Shown in pieces: positions 1-8,093 of a stretch of 64,000 nucleotides of DNA. Position numbers and translations under genes: made by a program. Origin of the DNA: Deltaproteobacteria bacterium. GTDB taxonomy: Bacteria > Desulfobacterota > Desulfuromonadia > Geobacterales > Pseudopelobacteraceae. The notes under the pieces were generated by a model. It was not told the origin of the DNA, did no database searches, and saw only the letters and a list, made by a program, of their open reading frames with translations. The stretch lies in NCBI GenBank assembly GCA_021781535.1, contig JAJXWO010000002.1:124001-188000 (forward strand), given 5' to 3'. Numbering within the stretch: position 1 is the first letter of the stretch; each line of letters begins with the position of its first letter.

Positions 1-129
1 GATGAACTCTCATATTTACTTGACGAGGCCGGGCAGCTTGATTTTTACCGCCAGCGGATCGATTCATTTCTGAATCTTACCGGAGATGGGTTTGTGGCGT
101 GGGATGCAATATGCAAGGCAGCATTGTGA
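1..129 (+). CDS. C-terminal end of an unidentified protein (partial)
   Basis: An open frame enters from the left edge and stops at TGA 127-129, leaving the last 42 residues. The segment is mixed polar and hydrophobic, ends in DAICKAAL, and shows no motif I can name. It is followed after 22 bases by another gene on the same strand, so it is probably the upstream member of the same transcription unit as the DUF815-like ATPase and the HDOD protein. No function is proposed. Confidence 0.5.
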   Translation, partial: DELSYLLDEAGQLDFYRQRIDSFLNLTGDGFVAWDAICKAAL

Positions 130-151
130 CAACTGATACGGAGTGATAATT

Positions 152-553
152 ATGGCGCAAATGAGTACAAAGCAGATGGTCATCACGATCTACAATCAGA
201 ATTACCTGAGAAATGATTGGTGTTTTGATTTCGATGGCCAACAGTTTCAGAACTTTCTGACTGACCTGATGGGAGATATGGAACGGTTGGGGGTGATTTT
301 GTCTGTTGTGCGCAACCGGGACGCAGTTATCACTATTAACAGTTACGCCGATCTGTTGAATGTGGTTAAAATATCTTCTCTGCAAGATGGTCATAGCAAT
401 CAGTGTGTGGGGCATGTTATTGGGAAAAGCCAGGGGCTGAATATTATGGAAGATATCGGTACAGCTGTCAGACGAGTTGCCTTTGCTCCTGAAACGATTG
501 CCCCGTCCAGTGAATTCAGAAAAGTTTGCCATAACTGCGGTTGCGGATGTTAG
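152..553 (+). CDS. Small hypothetical protein with Cys-rich C-terminus
   Basis: This 133-aa protein is not recognised. I chose ATG 152 over the in-frame GTG at 143 because a GGAG (140-143) sits 8 bases upstream of the ATG. The N-terminal half has alternating beta-type hydrophobic residues (MVITIYNQNY, FDFDGQQFQNF). The extreme C-terminus carries CHNCGCGC, four cysteines within eight residues, which could bind a metal or be oxidised. There is no signal peptide or membrane segment. It lies between a truncated upstream gene and an ATPase gene, which suggests co-transcription. Confidence 0.6.
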   Translation: MAQMSTKQMVITIYNQNYLRNDWCFDFDGQQFQNFLTDLMGDMERLGVILSVVRNRDAVITINSYADLLNVVKISSLQDGHSNQCVGHVIGKSQGLNIMEDIGTAVRRVAFAPETIAPSSEFRKVCHNCGCGC

Positions 554-633
554 CACGCTGAACTACACAGTAGTTTCTGACGGGAAACACAGAGTATTTT
601 GATAACGTATTGTCTGGGAATATTAAGGCCGGA

Positions 634-1557
634 ATGCAAATGGATAGTAAGTTTGATAAGCTTGACGTGCTGCTTGATAAAATTGAAGCATTGGTCGATC
701 GCTTGGCGCCTGTTGACGAGCAACCTGTCAGCTTAAGCGACAATCTCGCCTTTCGATGGGAAAAAACAGGAAATACCGGCCGACTGATTGCGGTGACTCA
801 TCCGCATCTGTTTGACCTTGGTGAACTGGTTGGTATTGATAATATCCGGGATGAGGTTGTCCGCAATACAAGGCAGTTTGTGGAGTTACTTCCTGCCAAT
901 AATGTCCTGCTCTGGGGAGAACGTGGCTGCGGCAAATCCTCACTGGTCAAAGGGATGTTGAAACTGTTTGCACACCGTGGATTGCGGATCGTGGAACTGA
1001 AACGCTGGGATATCATGGCCCTGCCGCAGATTATCGGGCTGTTGCGTGATGTCCCGCTTCGTTTTATTCTTTTCTGTGACGATCTTTCTTTTGACGAAGG
1101 AGAGGGGGATTTCAGGGCGTTAAAAACATTGCTGGATGGAGATATTGAAGAGCGACCGTCAAATATTCTGATATACGCGACTTCCAATCGTCGGCATCTC
1201 ATGCCGGAACGGATGTCTGCTAATGGCTCTGATTCTGAAATACACCCGGAGGAGGCAGTTGGGGAGAAGCTGGCTTTGTCTGATCGGTTTGGCATTTCCC
1301 TTGGATTTTATGAATTTGACCAAGACGAGTATCTGGCTGTAGTACGTGCGTATGCCGCTTCGAGAAATATTTCCCTTTCGGACGAAAAATTATGCGACAA
1401 AGCTCTGAAATGGGCCGGGCTCGTTGCCCGCAGGAGCGGCCGTTCCGCACGGCAGTTTATTGATGACCTGGAAGGGCGCCTGCTGCTGGAAAGCCAGACA
1501 TGCAATGGTATTCAGAGCGAAGTACACTGTGATTGTTACCCCCCTGTATTGTCATAA
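634..1557 (+). CDS. DUF815-like AAA-type ATPase
   Basis: A predicted cytoplasmic P-loop ATPase of 307 aa. A Walker A motif (GERGCGKSS) follows the segment NNVLLW, and a Walker B-like strand FILFCDDLSF lies about 55 residues later. The next part (ILIYATSNRRHLMPERM) looks like sensor 1 of AAA proteins and is typical of the DUF815 family (PF05673), whose biochemical role is not established. The start is uncertain: ATG 634 has AAGG at 625-628, and ATG 640 is possible. It is followed after 11 bases by the HDOD gene, so the two are probably co-transcribed. The family call is by motif order; a related AAA protein is the alternative. Confidence 0.75.
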   Translation: MQMDSKFDKLDVLLDKIEALVDRLAPVDEQPVSLSDNLAFRWEKTGNTGRLIAVTHPHLFDLGELVGIDNIRDEVVRNTRQFVELLPANNVLLWGERGCGKSSLVKGMLKLFAHRGLRIVELKRWDIMALPQIIGLLRDVPLRFILFCDDLSFDEGEGDFRALKTLLDGDIEERPSNILIYATSNRRHLMPERMSANGSDSEIHPEEAVGEKLALSDRFGISLGFYEFDQDEYLAVVRAYAASRNISLSDEKLCDKALKWAGLVARRSGRSARQFIDDLEGRLLLESQTCNGIQSEVHCDCYPPVLS

Positions 1558-1568
1558 GGAGATCCGCA

Positions 1569-2414
1569 ATGTCATCAGCAACTATTCCGGAAACCGTTAG
1601 AAGGTTACTTGCTTCACAACCGATTGAATTGCCGATCTTTCATCCTGTCGCCTTAAAACTTCAGAGGATGCTTTCCAACTATGATTTTACGGTCGATGAA
1701 GTTTCACAGGTTGCAAACGAGGATATGTCGCTGGCCAGCCAGATGCTTAAAATTGCCAACTCTCCTATGTACATGGGGCGCTCCAAGGTTGCAACAATCA
1801 AAGAAGCGGTAATCAGGCTCGGAGCACAGCAGGTTATCAATCTGGTGATTGCGGCTTCTCAGGCATCAGCCCACGCGTCGAACAATCCGGCACTTGACCA
1901 CTACATGAAAGAACTCTGGCTGCACAGCCAGGGATGCGCGCTTGGGGCTCGCTGGCTGGCCCATTCCTGCGGTATGCGTGGGGTGGCCGACGAAACCTAT
2001 CTGGCAGCGCTTCTGCATGATGTCGGCAAGCTCTACCTGCTGAAATCAATTGAGAAGCTGGTGACGGCAGGAGTGATTAATTCACTGTTCGACGATGAGC
2101 TGATTATGGAAATCTTTGATGCAATGCATGTGGAACAGGGATACCGCATGATGCAACATTGGAATTTCCCGGCGATGTACTGTGACGTAATCCGTGACCA
2201 TCACGCCGAAGAATGGGATACGGTCAACAAGATGCTGGCAATCGTGCGGTTTGTGAACATGTCCTGTCATCGGATCGGGCTTGGCCTGATACATGAGCCG
2301 GATCTTGTTTTGATAAACACGCAAGAAGCGGAAATACTTGATATAACCGATACGCAGATTGTTGAACTTGAGGCATTGTTGGAGGACTCCCGGGACGCTG
2401 CGCTGGAGGGGTGA
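1569..2414 (+). CDS. HDOD domain protein
   Basis: A 281-aa HDOD-domain protein. HDOD domains resemble HD phosphohydrolases but usually lack the full metal site, and they occur in signalling proteins that link to cyclic-di-GMP, motility or stress. The N-terminal part carries the family signature (LPIFHPVALKLQRML, then ANEDMSLASQMLKIANSP), followed by KEAVIRLGAQQVINLV and an HDVGKLYLL segment that keeps an HD pair. No output domain is fused, so it is a stand-alone regulator. The start is ATG 1569 with AAGGAG at 1556-1561. It directly follows the ATPase gene. Confidence 0.85.
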   Translation: MSSATIPETVRRLLASQPIELPIFHPVALKLQRMLSNYDFTVDEVSQVANEDMSLASQMLKIANSPMYMGRSKVATIKEAVIRLGAQQVINLVIAASQASAHASNNPALDHYMKELWLHSQGCALGARWLAHSCGMRGVADETYLAALLHDVGKLYLLKSIEKLVTAGVINSLFDDELIMEIFDAMHVEQGYRMMQHWNFPAMYCDVIRDHHAEEWDTVNKMLAIVRFVNMSCHRIGLGLIHEPDLVLINTQEAEILDITDTQIVELEALLEDSRDAALEG

Positions 2415-2462
2415 TGTATGCAAGCTCTCCGGATACTCTGTTGCCCGGTATGGAAATGCGTT

Positions 2463-2645
2463 CTACTCTATGGGAGCCGGTTCGCAGAGGTTTTCCGCAC
2501 AGTTGGCCTCACCGCCGCAGGTGAAACAGTAAAATTTAGGATCACTGTTTACCTTGGCTATTTCATCATACAACCCGTTGCTTCTCAACATACAAAGATG
2601 GCCGTGGTGATCAGCTCCGCAACGGCATGTGGGCTTGCCAGTCAT
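2463..2645 (-). CDS. Small Cys-rich protein, probable zinc binder
   Basis: A 60-aa protein on the minus strand, convergent with the HDOD gene. A strong AAGGAG lies 7 bases upstream of its ATG, which supports translation better than the overlapping plus-strand frame. It has six cysteines: TCRCGADHHGHLC near the N-terminus, FYCFTCGG in the middle, and ANCAENLC near the end. This pattern suggests one or two metal-binding knuckles. No family is recognised; small zinc-ribbon proteins are common in this bacterial group. Function unknown. Confidence 0.6.
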   Translation of the reverse strand: MTGKPTCRCGADHHGHLCMLRSNGLYDEIAKVNSDPKFYCFTCGGEANCAENLCEPAPIE

Positions 2646-2838
2646 AATGATTCTCCTTGAGAATGATCTCTGATTGTTGAAACTGCCGATACAATACCAG
2701 AACAGTTTAAAAAAGAAAATAGTCCGGACGCTGACAAAACTTCCTGTTCTTGGAAAAACGCTTCGTGTGGTAATAAAATTATTTTCTGCTTAAATACCTC
2801 AGGAAAATTTTACAATTTATTAAAAGGACATTAATACT

Positions 2839-3912
2839 GTGATATTTAAACCTGCAGCACTTCTTGTTACCGGTGGAGCCGGCTTTATCGGGTCCAATTT
2901 CATTCACTCTTTTATGGCCAATAACCACCAGTGCACGGTTACCAATCTGGATTGTCTGACGTATGCCGGCAACCTGAAAAACCTCACAGCACTTGAAGGC
3001 AATCCGAATTATCGCTTTGTTAAAGGGGATATTGGTGATGCCTCTCTGGTGGCCCGCGTGCTGGCCGATCAAAAAATTGATGCAGTTGTGCATTTTGCCG
3101 CCGAGTCCCATGTCGATCGGTCTATTACCGGCCCGGAAATTTTTGTTCGCACAAACGTGCTTGGCTCGCAGATTTTACTGGAAGAAAGCCGCAAACATTG
3201 GCAGTCAGGTGCCGTCGCTGATTTTCGTTTTTTTCAGATCTCGACTGACGAGGTCTATGGCAGCCTGGGAAACACCGGCTACTTTACCGAAGGAACGCCG
3301 CTGGCCCCGAATTCTCCCTATTCGGCAAGTAAGGCCGGAGCTGACCTGTTGGTGCGCGCCTACCATGAAACATTCGGCATGCCGACATTGAATAGCCGAT
3401 GCTCAAACAACTATGGTCCGTACCATTTCCCGGAAAAGTTGATCCCGCTTCTGATCCATAATATCATCAATAAAAAACCGCTGCCGGTTTACGGTGATGG
3501 ATTGAATATCCGTGACTGGTTGCATGTACGCGATCATGCCGTGGCTATTGAGACTGTTCTAAAAAAGGCGGCGCCCGGTTCTGTCTATAATATCGGCGGT
3601 AACAACGAATGGAAAAATATCGACATCGTCAATCTGGTCTGCGATCTGCTGGACGAACGTCTTGGCCGCGCGTGTGGAGAGAACCGCGCGTTGATATCTT
3701 TCGTCAAGGATCGCCCCGGCCATGACCGCCGCTATGCAATAGACGCCGCGCGAATCAAAGCTGACCTCGGCTGGAACCCTGCCTATACCTTTGAACAGGG
3801 GATCGCCGAGACGGTTGACTGGTATCTTGCCAATCAGGAATGGGTGGCTGAGGTAACTTCCGGTGCGTACCGCGAATACGTTGCGGCTCAGTATGGCGGA
3901 GGTGTCTTATGA
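2839..3912 (+). CDS. rfbB: dTDP-glucose 4,6-dehydratase
   Basis: RmlB/RfbB converts dTDP-glucose to dTDP-4-keto-6-deoxyglucose, the second step of dTDP-rhamnose synthesis, in the cytoplasm. The 357-aa protein has the extended SDR layout: a Rossmann motif GGAGFIGSNF near residue 12, then HFAAESHVDRS, an STDEVYGSLG active-site strand, and YSASKAGAD with the catalytic Tyr and Lys. Length fits the family. Translation begins at GTG 2839 with AAAGGA at 2823-2828. The stop overlaps the start of rfbD by 4 bases. No glucose-1-phosphate thymidylyltransferase or RmlC epimerase gene is in the window, so the pathway must be completed elsewhere. Confidence 0.95.
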   Translation: MIFKPAALLVTGGAGFIGSNFIHSFMANNHQCTVTNLDCLTYAGNLKNLTALEGNPNYRFVKGDIGDASLVARVLADQKIDAVVHFAAESHVDRSITGPEIFVRTNVLGSQILLEESRKHWQSGAVADFRFFQISTDEVYGSLGNTGYFTEGTPLAPNSPYSASKAGADLLVRAYHETFGMPTLNSRCSNNYGPYHFPEKLIPLLIHNIINKKPLPVYGDGLNIRDWLHVRDHAVAIETVLKKAAPGSVYNIGGNNEWKNIDIVNLVCDLLDERLGRACGENRALISFVKDRPGHDRRYAIDAARIKADLGWNPAYTFEQGIAETVDWYLANQEWVAEVTSGAYREYVAAQYGGGVL

Positions 3913-4748
3913 TTCTGGTTGTGGGGGCAAACGGCATGTTGGGGCGTGACCTGATTGCGCTTCTGGGCGACAGAGGCCACGGCATCGATATTGAAGATAT
4001 TGATATTACATCCCCTGAATCGGTGATGACGGTTATCGGAGAGCTGAAACCGGAGGTCGTGATTAATTGCGCTGCCTATACCGATGTCGACGGCTGTGAA
4101 AGCAATACTGAAACGGCAATGGCGGTCAATGGTGAAGGGGTGGCATATTTGGCAATGGCCTGTCGGGACATCGGGGCTCTGCTGGTGCAGGTCAGCACCG
4201 ATTATATTTTTGATGGCGGCAAAGGAACTCCGTATGTTGAGGATGATGCCCCATGCCCGCTGAGCGTCTACGGTGAATCAAAGCTGGCAGGGGAAATGAA
4301 TGCCTCATTCTCCCCGGAGCATTTGGTTGTGCGGACACAGTGGCTGTATGGTCTGCATGGCAAGAATTTTGTAGAAACCATGCTGCGTCTGGGAGCTGAA
4401 AAAGACGAGCTGACCGTGGTTGATGATCAGATAGGTTCACCAACCTGGACGGTGGATCTGTCCCGGTCAATTATTGCGTTGATCGATAACGGCTGCCGAG
4501 GAGTCTATCACGCAGCCAACTCTGAATACTGTTCGTGGAATGGTTTTGCTCAAGCTATCTTTGAAGAAGCCGGCTTGAACGTCACGGTCAAGCCGATGAC
4601 AACATTGGAGCTGAATCGTCCCGCCCGCCGGCCGCTCTACTCGACTCTGGAGTGCAGTAAGCTGGCCGCCGACACCGGTTTCAGGCCGCAGGCATGGCGC
4701 ACCGCCCTGCGGGAATATTTAAAACTTCGCGCCTCAAATTCGTACTGA
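3909..4748 (+). CDS. rfbD: dTDP-4-dehydrorhamnose reductase
   Basis: RmlD/RfbD reduces dTDP-4-keto-rhamnose to dTDP-L-rhamnose with NAD(P)H. The 279-aa protein starts with the nucleotide-binding motif VVGANGMLGRDL and shows INCAAYTDVDGCE, STDYIFDG, and the catalytic YGESKLAGE (Tyr-x3-Lys). It ends with the family's PARRPLYSTLE segment. Its ATG overlaps the rfbB stop (ATGA), indicating translational coupling, and a cupin gene follows after 11 bases. Products probably feed O-antigen or exopolysaccharide synthesis. Confidence 0.94.
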   Translation: MILVVGANGMLGRDLIALLGDRGHGIDIEDIDITSPESVMTVIGELKPEVVINCAAYTDVDGCESNTETAMAVNGEGVAYLAMACRDIGALLVQVSTDYIFDGGKGTPYVEDDAPCPLSVYGESKLAGEMNASFSPEHLVVRTQWLYGLHGKNFVETMLRLGAEKDELTVVDDQIGSPTWTVDLSRSIIALIDNGCRGVYHAANSEYCSWNGFAQAIFEEAGLNVTVKPMTTLELNRPARRPLYSTLECSKLAADTGFRPQAWRTALREYLKLRASNSY

Positions 4749-4759
4749 AAGGATCACTA

Positions 4760-5179
4760 ATGGAACGTGGCGAACGCCCGTGGGGAACCTATACCGTTCT
4801 CGATGAAAACACGAACTACAAAATAAAGCGAATCGAAGTCCAACCCGGCCAACGCCTGTCGCTACAGAAGCATCACCATCGGAGCGAGCACTGGATCGTA
4901 GTGTCCGGCACGGCCCTTGTTACCTGTGGTGACAGCCAGCAGACTATTAACGTTAATGAGTCTACCTTTATACCGATCGGCCAGAACCACCGCCTTGAAA
5001 ATCCGGGCAAGATACCGCTTGTGATTATCGAGGTCCAGAGTGGAGAGTATCTGGGTGAAGACGATATCGTCCGTTTTAATGATGATTACAATCGCTGTGA
5101 AAATCAAAACCCTGACAAAAAGGATACGTGCGTCGACGAGATCATTTTCTGCGCAAAAACTGCTGAAAATGATATTTAA
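4760..5179 (+). CDS. Mannose-6-phosphate isomerase-type cupin
   Basis: A 139-aa single cupin of the mannose-6-phosphate isomerase type II family, which interconverts fructose-6-phosphate and mannose-6-phosphate. It matches the C-terminal domain usually fused to ManC: ERPWGTYTVLDE, then PGQRLSLQKHHHRSEHW, where the histidines and Glu would bind metal, then an IPIGQNHRLENPG strand. The start is ATG 4760 with AAAGGA at 4748-4753; the longer upstream reading would overlap rfbD by over 50 bases. It is not RmlC, whose motifs differ. Together with the guanylyltransferase gene at 5736 it forms a split version of bifunctional ManC. Confidence 0.85.
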   Translation: MERGERPWGTYTVLDENTNYKIKRIEVQPGQRLSLQKHHHRSEHWIVVSGTALVTCGDSQQTINVNESTFIPIGQNHRLENPGKIPLVIIEVQSGEYLGEDDIVRFNDDYNRCENQNPDKKDTCVDEIIFCAKTAENDI

Positions 5180-5186
5180 TGTCCCC

Positions 5187-5720
5187 ATGTCGTATCGCAC
5201 CGGTTCTTTACTGCGTATAGTGCTGGTTCTTTGTTCCTCCTGCCTGCTGTTGTTTTCTGCGGGATGTGCTGCCACCTCTACGACAATCGTTGATGAGGAA
5301 GTCGTTACCAATCCTAAGCCGATGTACAACTATACATCGCTCATAATTCGGGATCTTGAGCTAAAGCGTGAATTATATTCCGATTCTCCCGCTTCCGAAA
5401 TGAGCCAGCACGATTTACGCTATGCAAAGCTCCCCGGAGAGTTGTCCGAGCATATCGAACGTTATGTAAGGTCTCATAACATCTATAAAAATATTTCCCG
5501 TGACGGGAAACCGGATGCTTCGACATTGCTGCTTACCGGCAAATTCAAGCGTCTTGGACGTTTTAAAATATCGGTTATTGTCAGTTTGCGCGATGGCGGC
5601 AGCGGTCAAGAGGTGGCCTACTTTCGTGAAACACTGTGGGATGTTCTTGATACCACCGAATCGATCAGTCAGCTTGGCCGCGAAATAGCCGATTTTATCG
5701 ACCGGATTCAGTATAAATAA
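5187..5720 (+). CDS. Putative lipoprotein (DUF4410-like)
   Basis: A 177-aa secreted lipoprotein candidate. A hydrophobic signal segment (LLRIVLVLCSSCLLLF) ends in a lipobox SAGC, with the lipidated Cys at residue 27. The mature part has an LIIRDLELKREL strand, a charged middle, and a KISVIVSLRDGGSG strand that resembles DUF4410-type lipoproteins. I am not certain of that family. ATG 5169 is an alternative start; neither ATG has a strong ribosome site. It sits between the cupin and the guanylyltransferase genes with short gaps, so it may serve envelope polysaccharide export or simply be carried along. Confidence 0.65.
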   Translation: MSYRTGSLLRIVLVLCSSCLLLFSAGCAATSTTIVDEEVVTNPKPMYNYTSLIIRDLELKRELYSDSPASEMSQHDLRYAKLPGELSEHIERYVRSHNIYKNISRDGKPDASTLLLTGKFKRLGRFKISVIVSLRDGGSGQEVAYFRETLWDVLDTTESISQLGREIADFIDRIQYK

Positions 5721-5735
5721 TAAGGAGCGGCACCT

Positions 5736-6836
5736 ATGTACATCGTCATTCTGGCCGGAGGGTCGGGAACCAGGTTCTGGCCGCTTTCGCGGGCTGCCCG
5801 CCCAAAACAGCTGATTTCGATCACCGGTGATCGAAGTATGCTGCAGAGAACGGTTGAGCGAATATTGCCCCTTGGCCCGAAGCGGATACTGATTATAACC
5901 AACCATCTCCAGGCGGATGAAACCGAACGCCAGATGCAGCGGTATGACTCGGTACCGATTGACGTTATCGCTGAACCTGCCGCTCGCAATACCGCTCCGG
6001 CTATCGGCCTGGCCGCTGCGTGCATTGCCGCCATAGACCCTTCCGGAGTTATGGTGGTTCTTCCTGCCGATCATTTTATAAGAAACGAACAGAAATTGCG
6101 CGATACTCTGGTTTTTGCGGGACAATCCGCTCGTAACGGTTTTCTGGTAACGCTTGGTATTTTACCGTCACGTCCCGAGACCGGATACGGTTATATAGAA
6201 GCCGGGCTGGATTCACCCAGTGAGTGCAATGAAATGGTGCATGAACAGGGGCCGTTTCCGGTCAGGCGCTTTGTAGAAAAACCGCCGCTGGCAGAGGCTG
6301 TGCGCTATCTGCATGATGGAAACTATTTCTGGAACAGTGGCATGTTTATCTGGCGGGCTGATGCAATTCTCGAGGAAATGGGAGCATTTATGCCGGCCCT
6401 GCACCAAAAGCTCATGCAGTTCATGGCAATCAGCGCTCCGGAAGAAGATGCACGGCTGAAGGAGCGGATTGCGGCGCTGTACCAGGATATCGAGGGTGTT
6501 TCGATTGATTATGGCGTTATGGAAAAATCTTCCAAGGTTCAGATGGTGCCGGTTGAGATGGGGTGGAGTGATGTCGGCAGTTGGAGCGCTTTACCGGAAG
6601 TGGTGGAGCCTGATAGTAGCGGGACTGTTTGTGTCAATGCTGCCGGGCATGTTGCCATAGATTCTTCTGGCTGCCTCATCTATGCCGATCAGAGATTGGT
6701 TGCTACGGTTGGCGTTCACAACATTGTTGTCGTATCCACGCCGGATGCCATTTTGGTGTGTGACCGCGACAGGTGCCAGGATGTAAAAAAAGTGGTCGAA
6801 CAATTGGGAGCCGCCGGACTGACGACATATCTATAG
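5736..6836 (+). CDS. manC: Mannose-1-phosphate guanylyltransferase
   Basis: Makes GDP-mannose from mannose-1-phosphate and GTP in the cytoplasm. The 366-aa protein has the nucleotidyltransferase signature ILAGGSGTRFWPLSR followed by PKQLI, then AARNTAPAIGLAA, the VLPADHFI metal-binding strand, GYGYIEAG, and FWNSGMFIW. Only the catalytic and left-handed helix parts are present; the isomerase cupin that many ManC proteins carry at the C-terminus is encoded separately at 4760-5179. AAGGAG at 5722-5727 serves ATG 5736. An 84-base gap follows before the biotin genes. Confidence 0.92.
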   Translation: MYIVILAGGSGTRFWPLSRAARPKQLISITGDRSMLQRTVERILPLGPKRILIITNHLQADETERQMQRYDSVPIDVIAEPAARNTAPAIGLAAACIAAIDPSGVMVVLPADHFIRNEQKLRDTLVFAGQSARNGFLVTLGILPSRPETGYGYIEAGLDSPSECNEMVHEQGPFPVRRFVEKPPLAEAVRYLHDGNYFWNSGMFIWRADAILEEMGAFMPALHQKLMQFMAISAPEEDARLKERIAALYQDIEGVSIDYGVMEKSSKVQMVPVEMGWSDVGSWSALPEVVEPDSSGTVCVNAAGHVAIDSSGCLIYADQRLVATVGVHNIVVVSTPDAILVCDRDRCQDVKKVVEQLGAAGLTTYL

Positions 6837-6873
6837 TGCTGTAGCCTCGGGCGAACAGTTTTTTTTGAGTCCA

Positions 6874-6905
6874 TTGTCAACCGGATTTTCTAAATCGGTT
6901 GACCA
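6874..6905. promoter_or_regulatory. Candidate BirA (biotin repressor) operator
   Basis: Two inverted 9-base half sites, TTGTCAACC at 6874-6882 and GGTTGACCA at 6897-6905, are separated by 14 bases. The established BirA operator is TTGTAAACC-N14 to N16-GGTTTACAA, so half-site sequence and spacing both fit, with one to two mismatches per half. The site is 16 bases before the bioF start, where a bound repressor would block transcription or early elongation. Biotin-dependent control is inferred. As RNA the same bases could form a hairpin with an inner ATTT/AAAT extension. Confidence 0.65.
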
Positions 6906-6920
6906 TCGAGAAGGCCGATT

Positions 6921-8093
6921 ATGCAACGAACCATACAGAACGAACTTGGTGAAATCAAAAAACAGGGACTACTGAGAAGCACCAGAGTGATCAGCGGTCG
7001 ACAAGCGGCACGCGTTATGTGCAATGGCCTCGATGTATTGCTGCTCTGTTCCAATAATTATCTGGGATTGGCCGATCATCCTGCCTTGTCCGCCGCATCA
7101 ATAGCGGCTATCCAGCGATATGGCACATCGAGCGGCGCTTCCCGGCTGGTGTCAGGGACTATGGAACTGCACGAAGAGCTGGAGCGTGCTGTTGCCTCCT
7201 TTAAAAAGTCTGAAGCGGCACTTGTCTTCAACAGCGGGCATGCCGCAAATACCGGCATCATTCCGGCCCTGGTCGGCCGGGGTGATGTTGTTTTTTCTGA
7301 TCGACTGAACCACGCCAGTATCGTTGACGGAATAATTCTCTCCGGAGCCCGTTTGGTGCGCTATCCCCACAATGATTATCGCGCGCTGTCTCACCTGATG
7401 GAAAAACATGCCAAGGGGCGCAGTTTGATCGTCAGTGATGGTGTGTTCAGTATGGATGGTGATATTGCACCGCTTGCCGAGCTGGCAGAGATCAAGCAAA
7501 GGTATGGAGCGCTCCTCATGGTCGATGATGCCCACGGTAGCGGTGTACTGGGGGAGCGGGGGCGTGGGAGCGCCGACCTGTGTGGTGTCGGAAATGACGT
7601 GGATATTCAGATGGGAACGTTTGGCAAGGCGCTGGGGAGTTTTGGTGCATACGCTGCCGTATCTGCCGAATTGCGCGACCTGTTGATCAATCGTGCTCGC
7701 AGTTTCATATTTTCAACTGCCTTGCCTCCTTCAGTATTGGCGGCCTCGCTGGCGGCTGTCGAACTTGTACAGACACCGGAGGGAGATACGCTGAGAGAAC
7801 AACTGGATGCCAATACCCGCTTTTTCAGGGACAGTCTCGCGGATGCCGGGTTTAAACTACCTGAAGGTTCAACCCAGATTGTGCCGATAGTCATAGGTTC
7901 GGCAGTTACCACAATGCAGTTTTCGGAAGCTCTCCTGGCTGAAGGGCTCTTTGCTCAAGGAATACGTCCTCCAACGGTGCCAGCCGGCACCAGTCGTCTT
8001 CGCTTTACCCTGATGGCTACTCATACTCATGCTGATGTGGCTGCCGCCGTTGAGCGTATCTGTCATGTCGGTCGGCGTCTTGGGGTGGTGTGA
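6921..8093 (+). CDS. bioF: 8-amino-7-oxononanoate synthase
   Basis: Condenses pimeloyl-ACP with alanine in the first committed step of biotin ring assembly, using pyridoxal phosphate. The 390-aa protein shows [10 protein letters not shown] near the N-terminus, [13 protein letters not shown], a [11 protein letters not shown] strand, the cofactor-binding [11 protein letters not shown], and the Schiff-base lysine in GTFGKALGS. Length is normal for the family. It is the first gene of bioF-bioH-bioC, overlapping the next gene at TGATG. Its upstream region carries the BirA-like operator. Confidence 0.94.
   Translation: MQRTIQNELGEIKKQGLLRSTRVISGRQAARVMCNGLDVLLLCSNNYLGLADHPALSAASIAAIQRYGTSSGASRLVSGTMELHEELERAVASFKKSEAALVFNSGHAANTGIIPALVGRGDVVFSDRLNHASIVDGIILSGARLVRYPHNDYRALSHLMEKHAKGRSLIVSDGVFSMDGDIAPLAELAEIKQRYGALLMVDDAHGSGVLGERGRGSADLCGVGNDVDIQMGTFGKALGSFGAYAAVSAELRDLLINRARSFIFSTALPPSVLAASLAAVELVQTPEGDTLREQLDANTRFFRDSLADAGFKLPEGSTQIVPIVIGSAVTTMQFSEALLAEGLFAQGIRPPTVPAGTSRLRFTLMATHTHADVAAAVERICHVGRRLGVV

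Noticed and set aside
2418-2660. An 80-aa plus-strand frame opposite the Cys-rich mini-gene
   Set aside because: It has no convincing ribosome site or family motif, while the minus-strand frame has AAGGAG and a regular Cys pattern.
4760-5179. The cupin gene as RmlC (dTDP-4-dehydrorhamnose epimerase), by position after rfbBD
   Set aside because: The motifs (ERPWGTYTVLDE, QKHHHRSEHW) are those of mannose-6-phosphate isomerase cupins, not RmlC.
5415-6125. A 236-aa minus-strand frame over the lipoprotein and manC genes
   Set aside because: It crosses two well-supported plus-strand genes, is of irregular composition, and shows no motif; it is a shadow frame.
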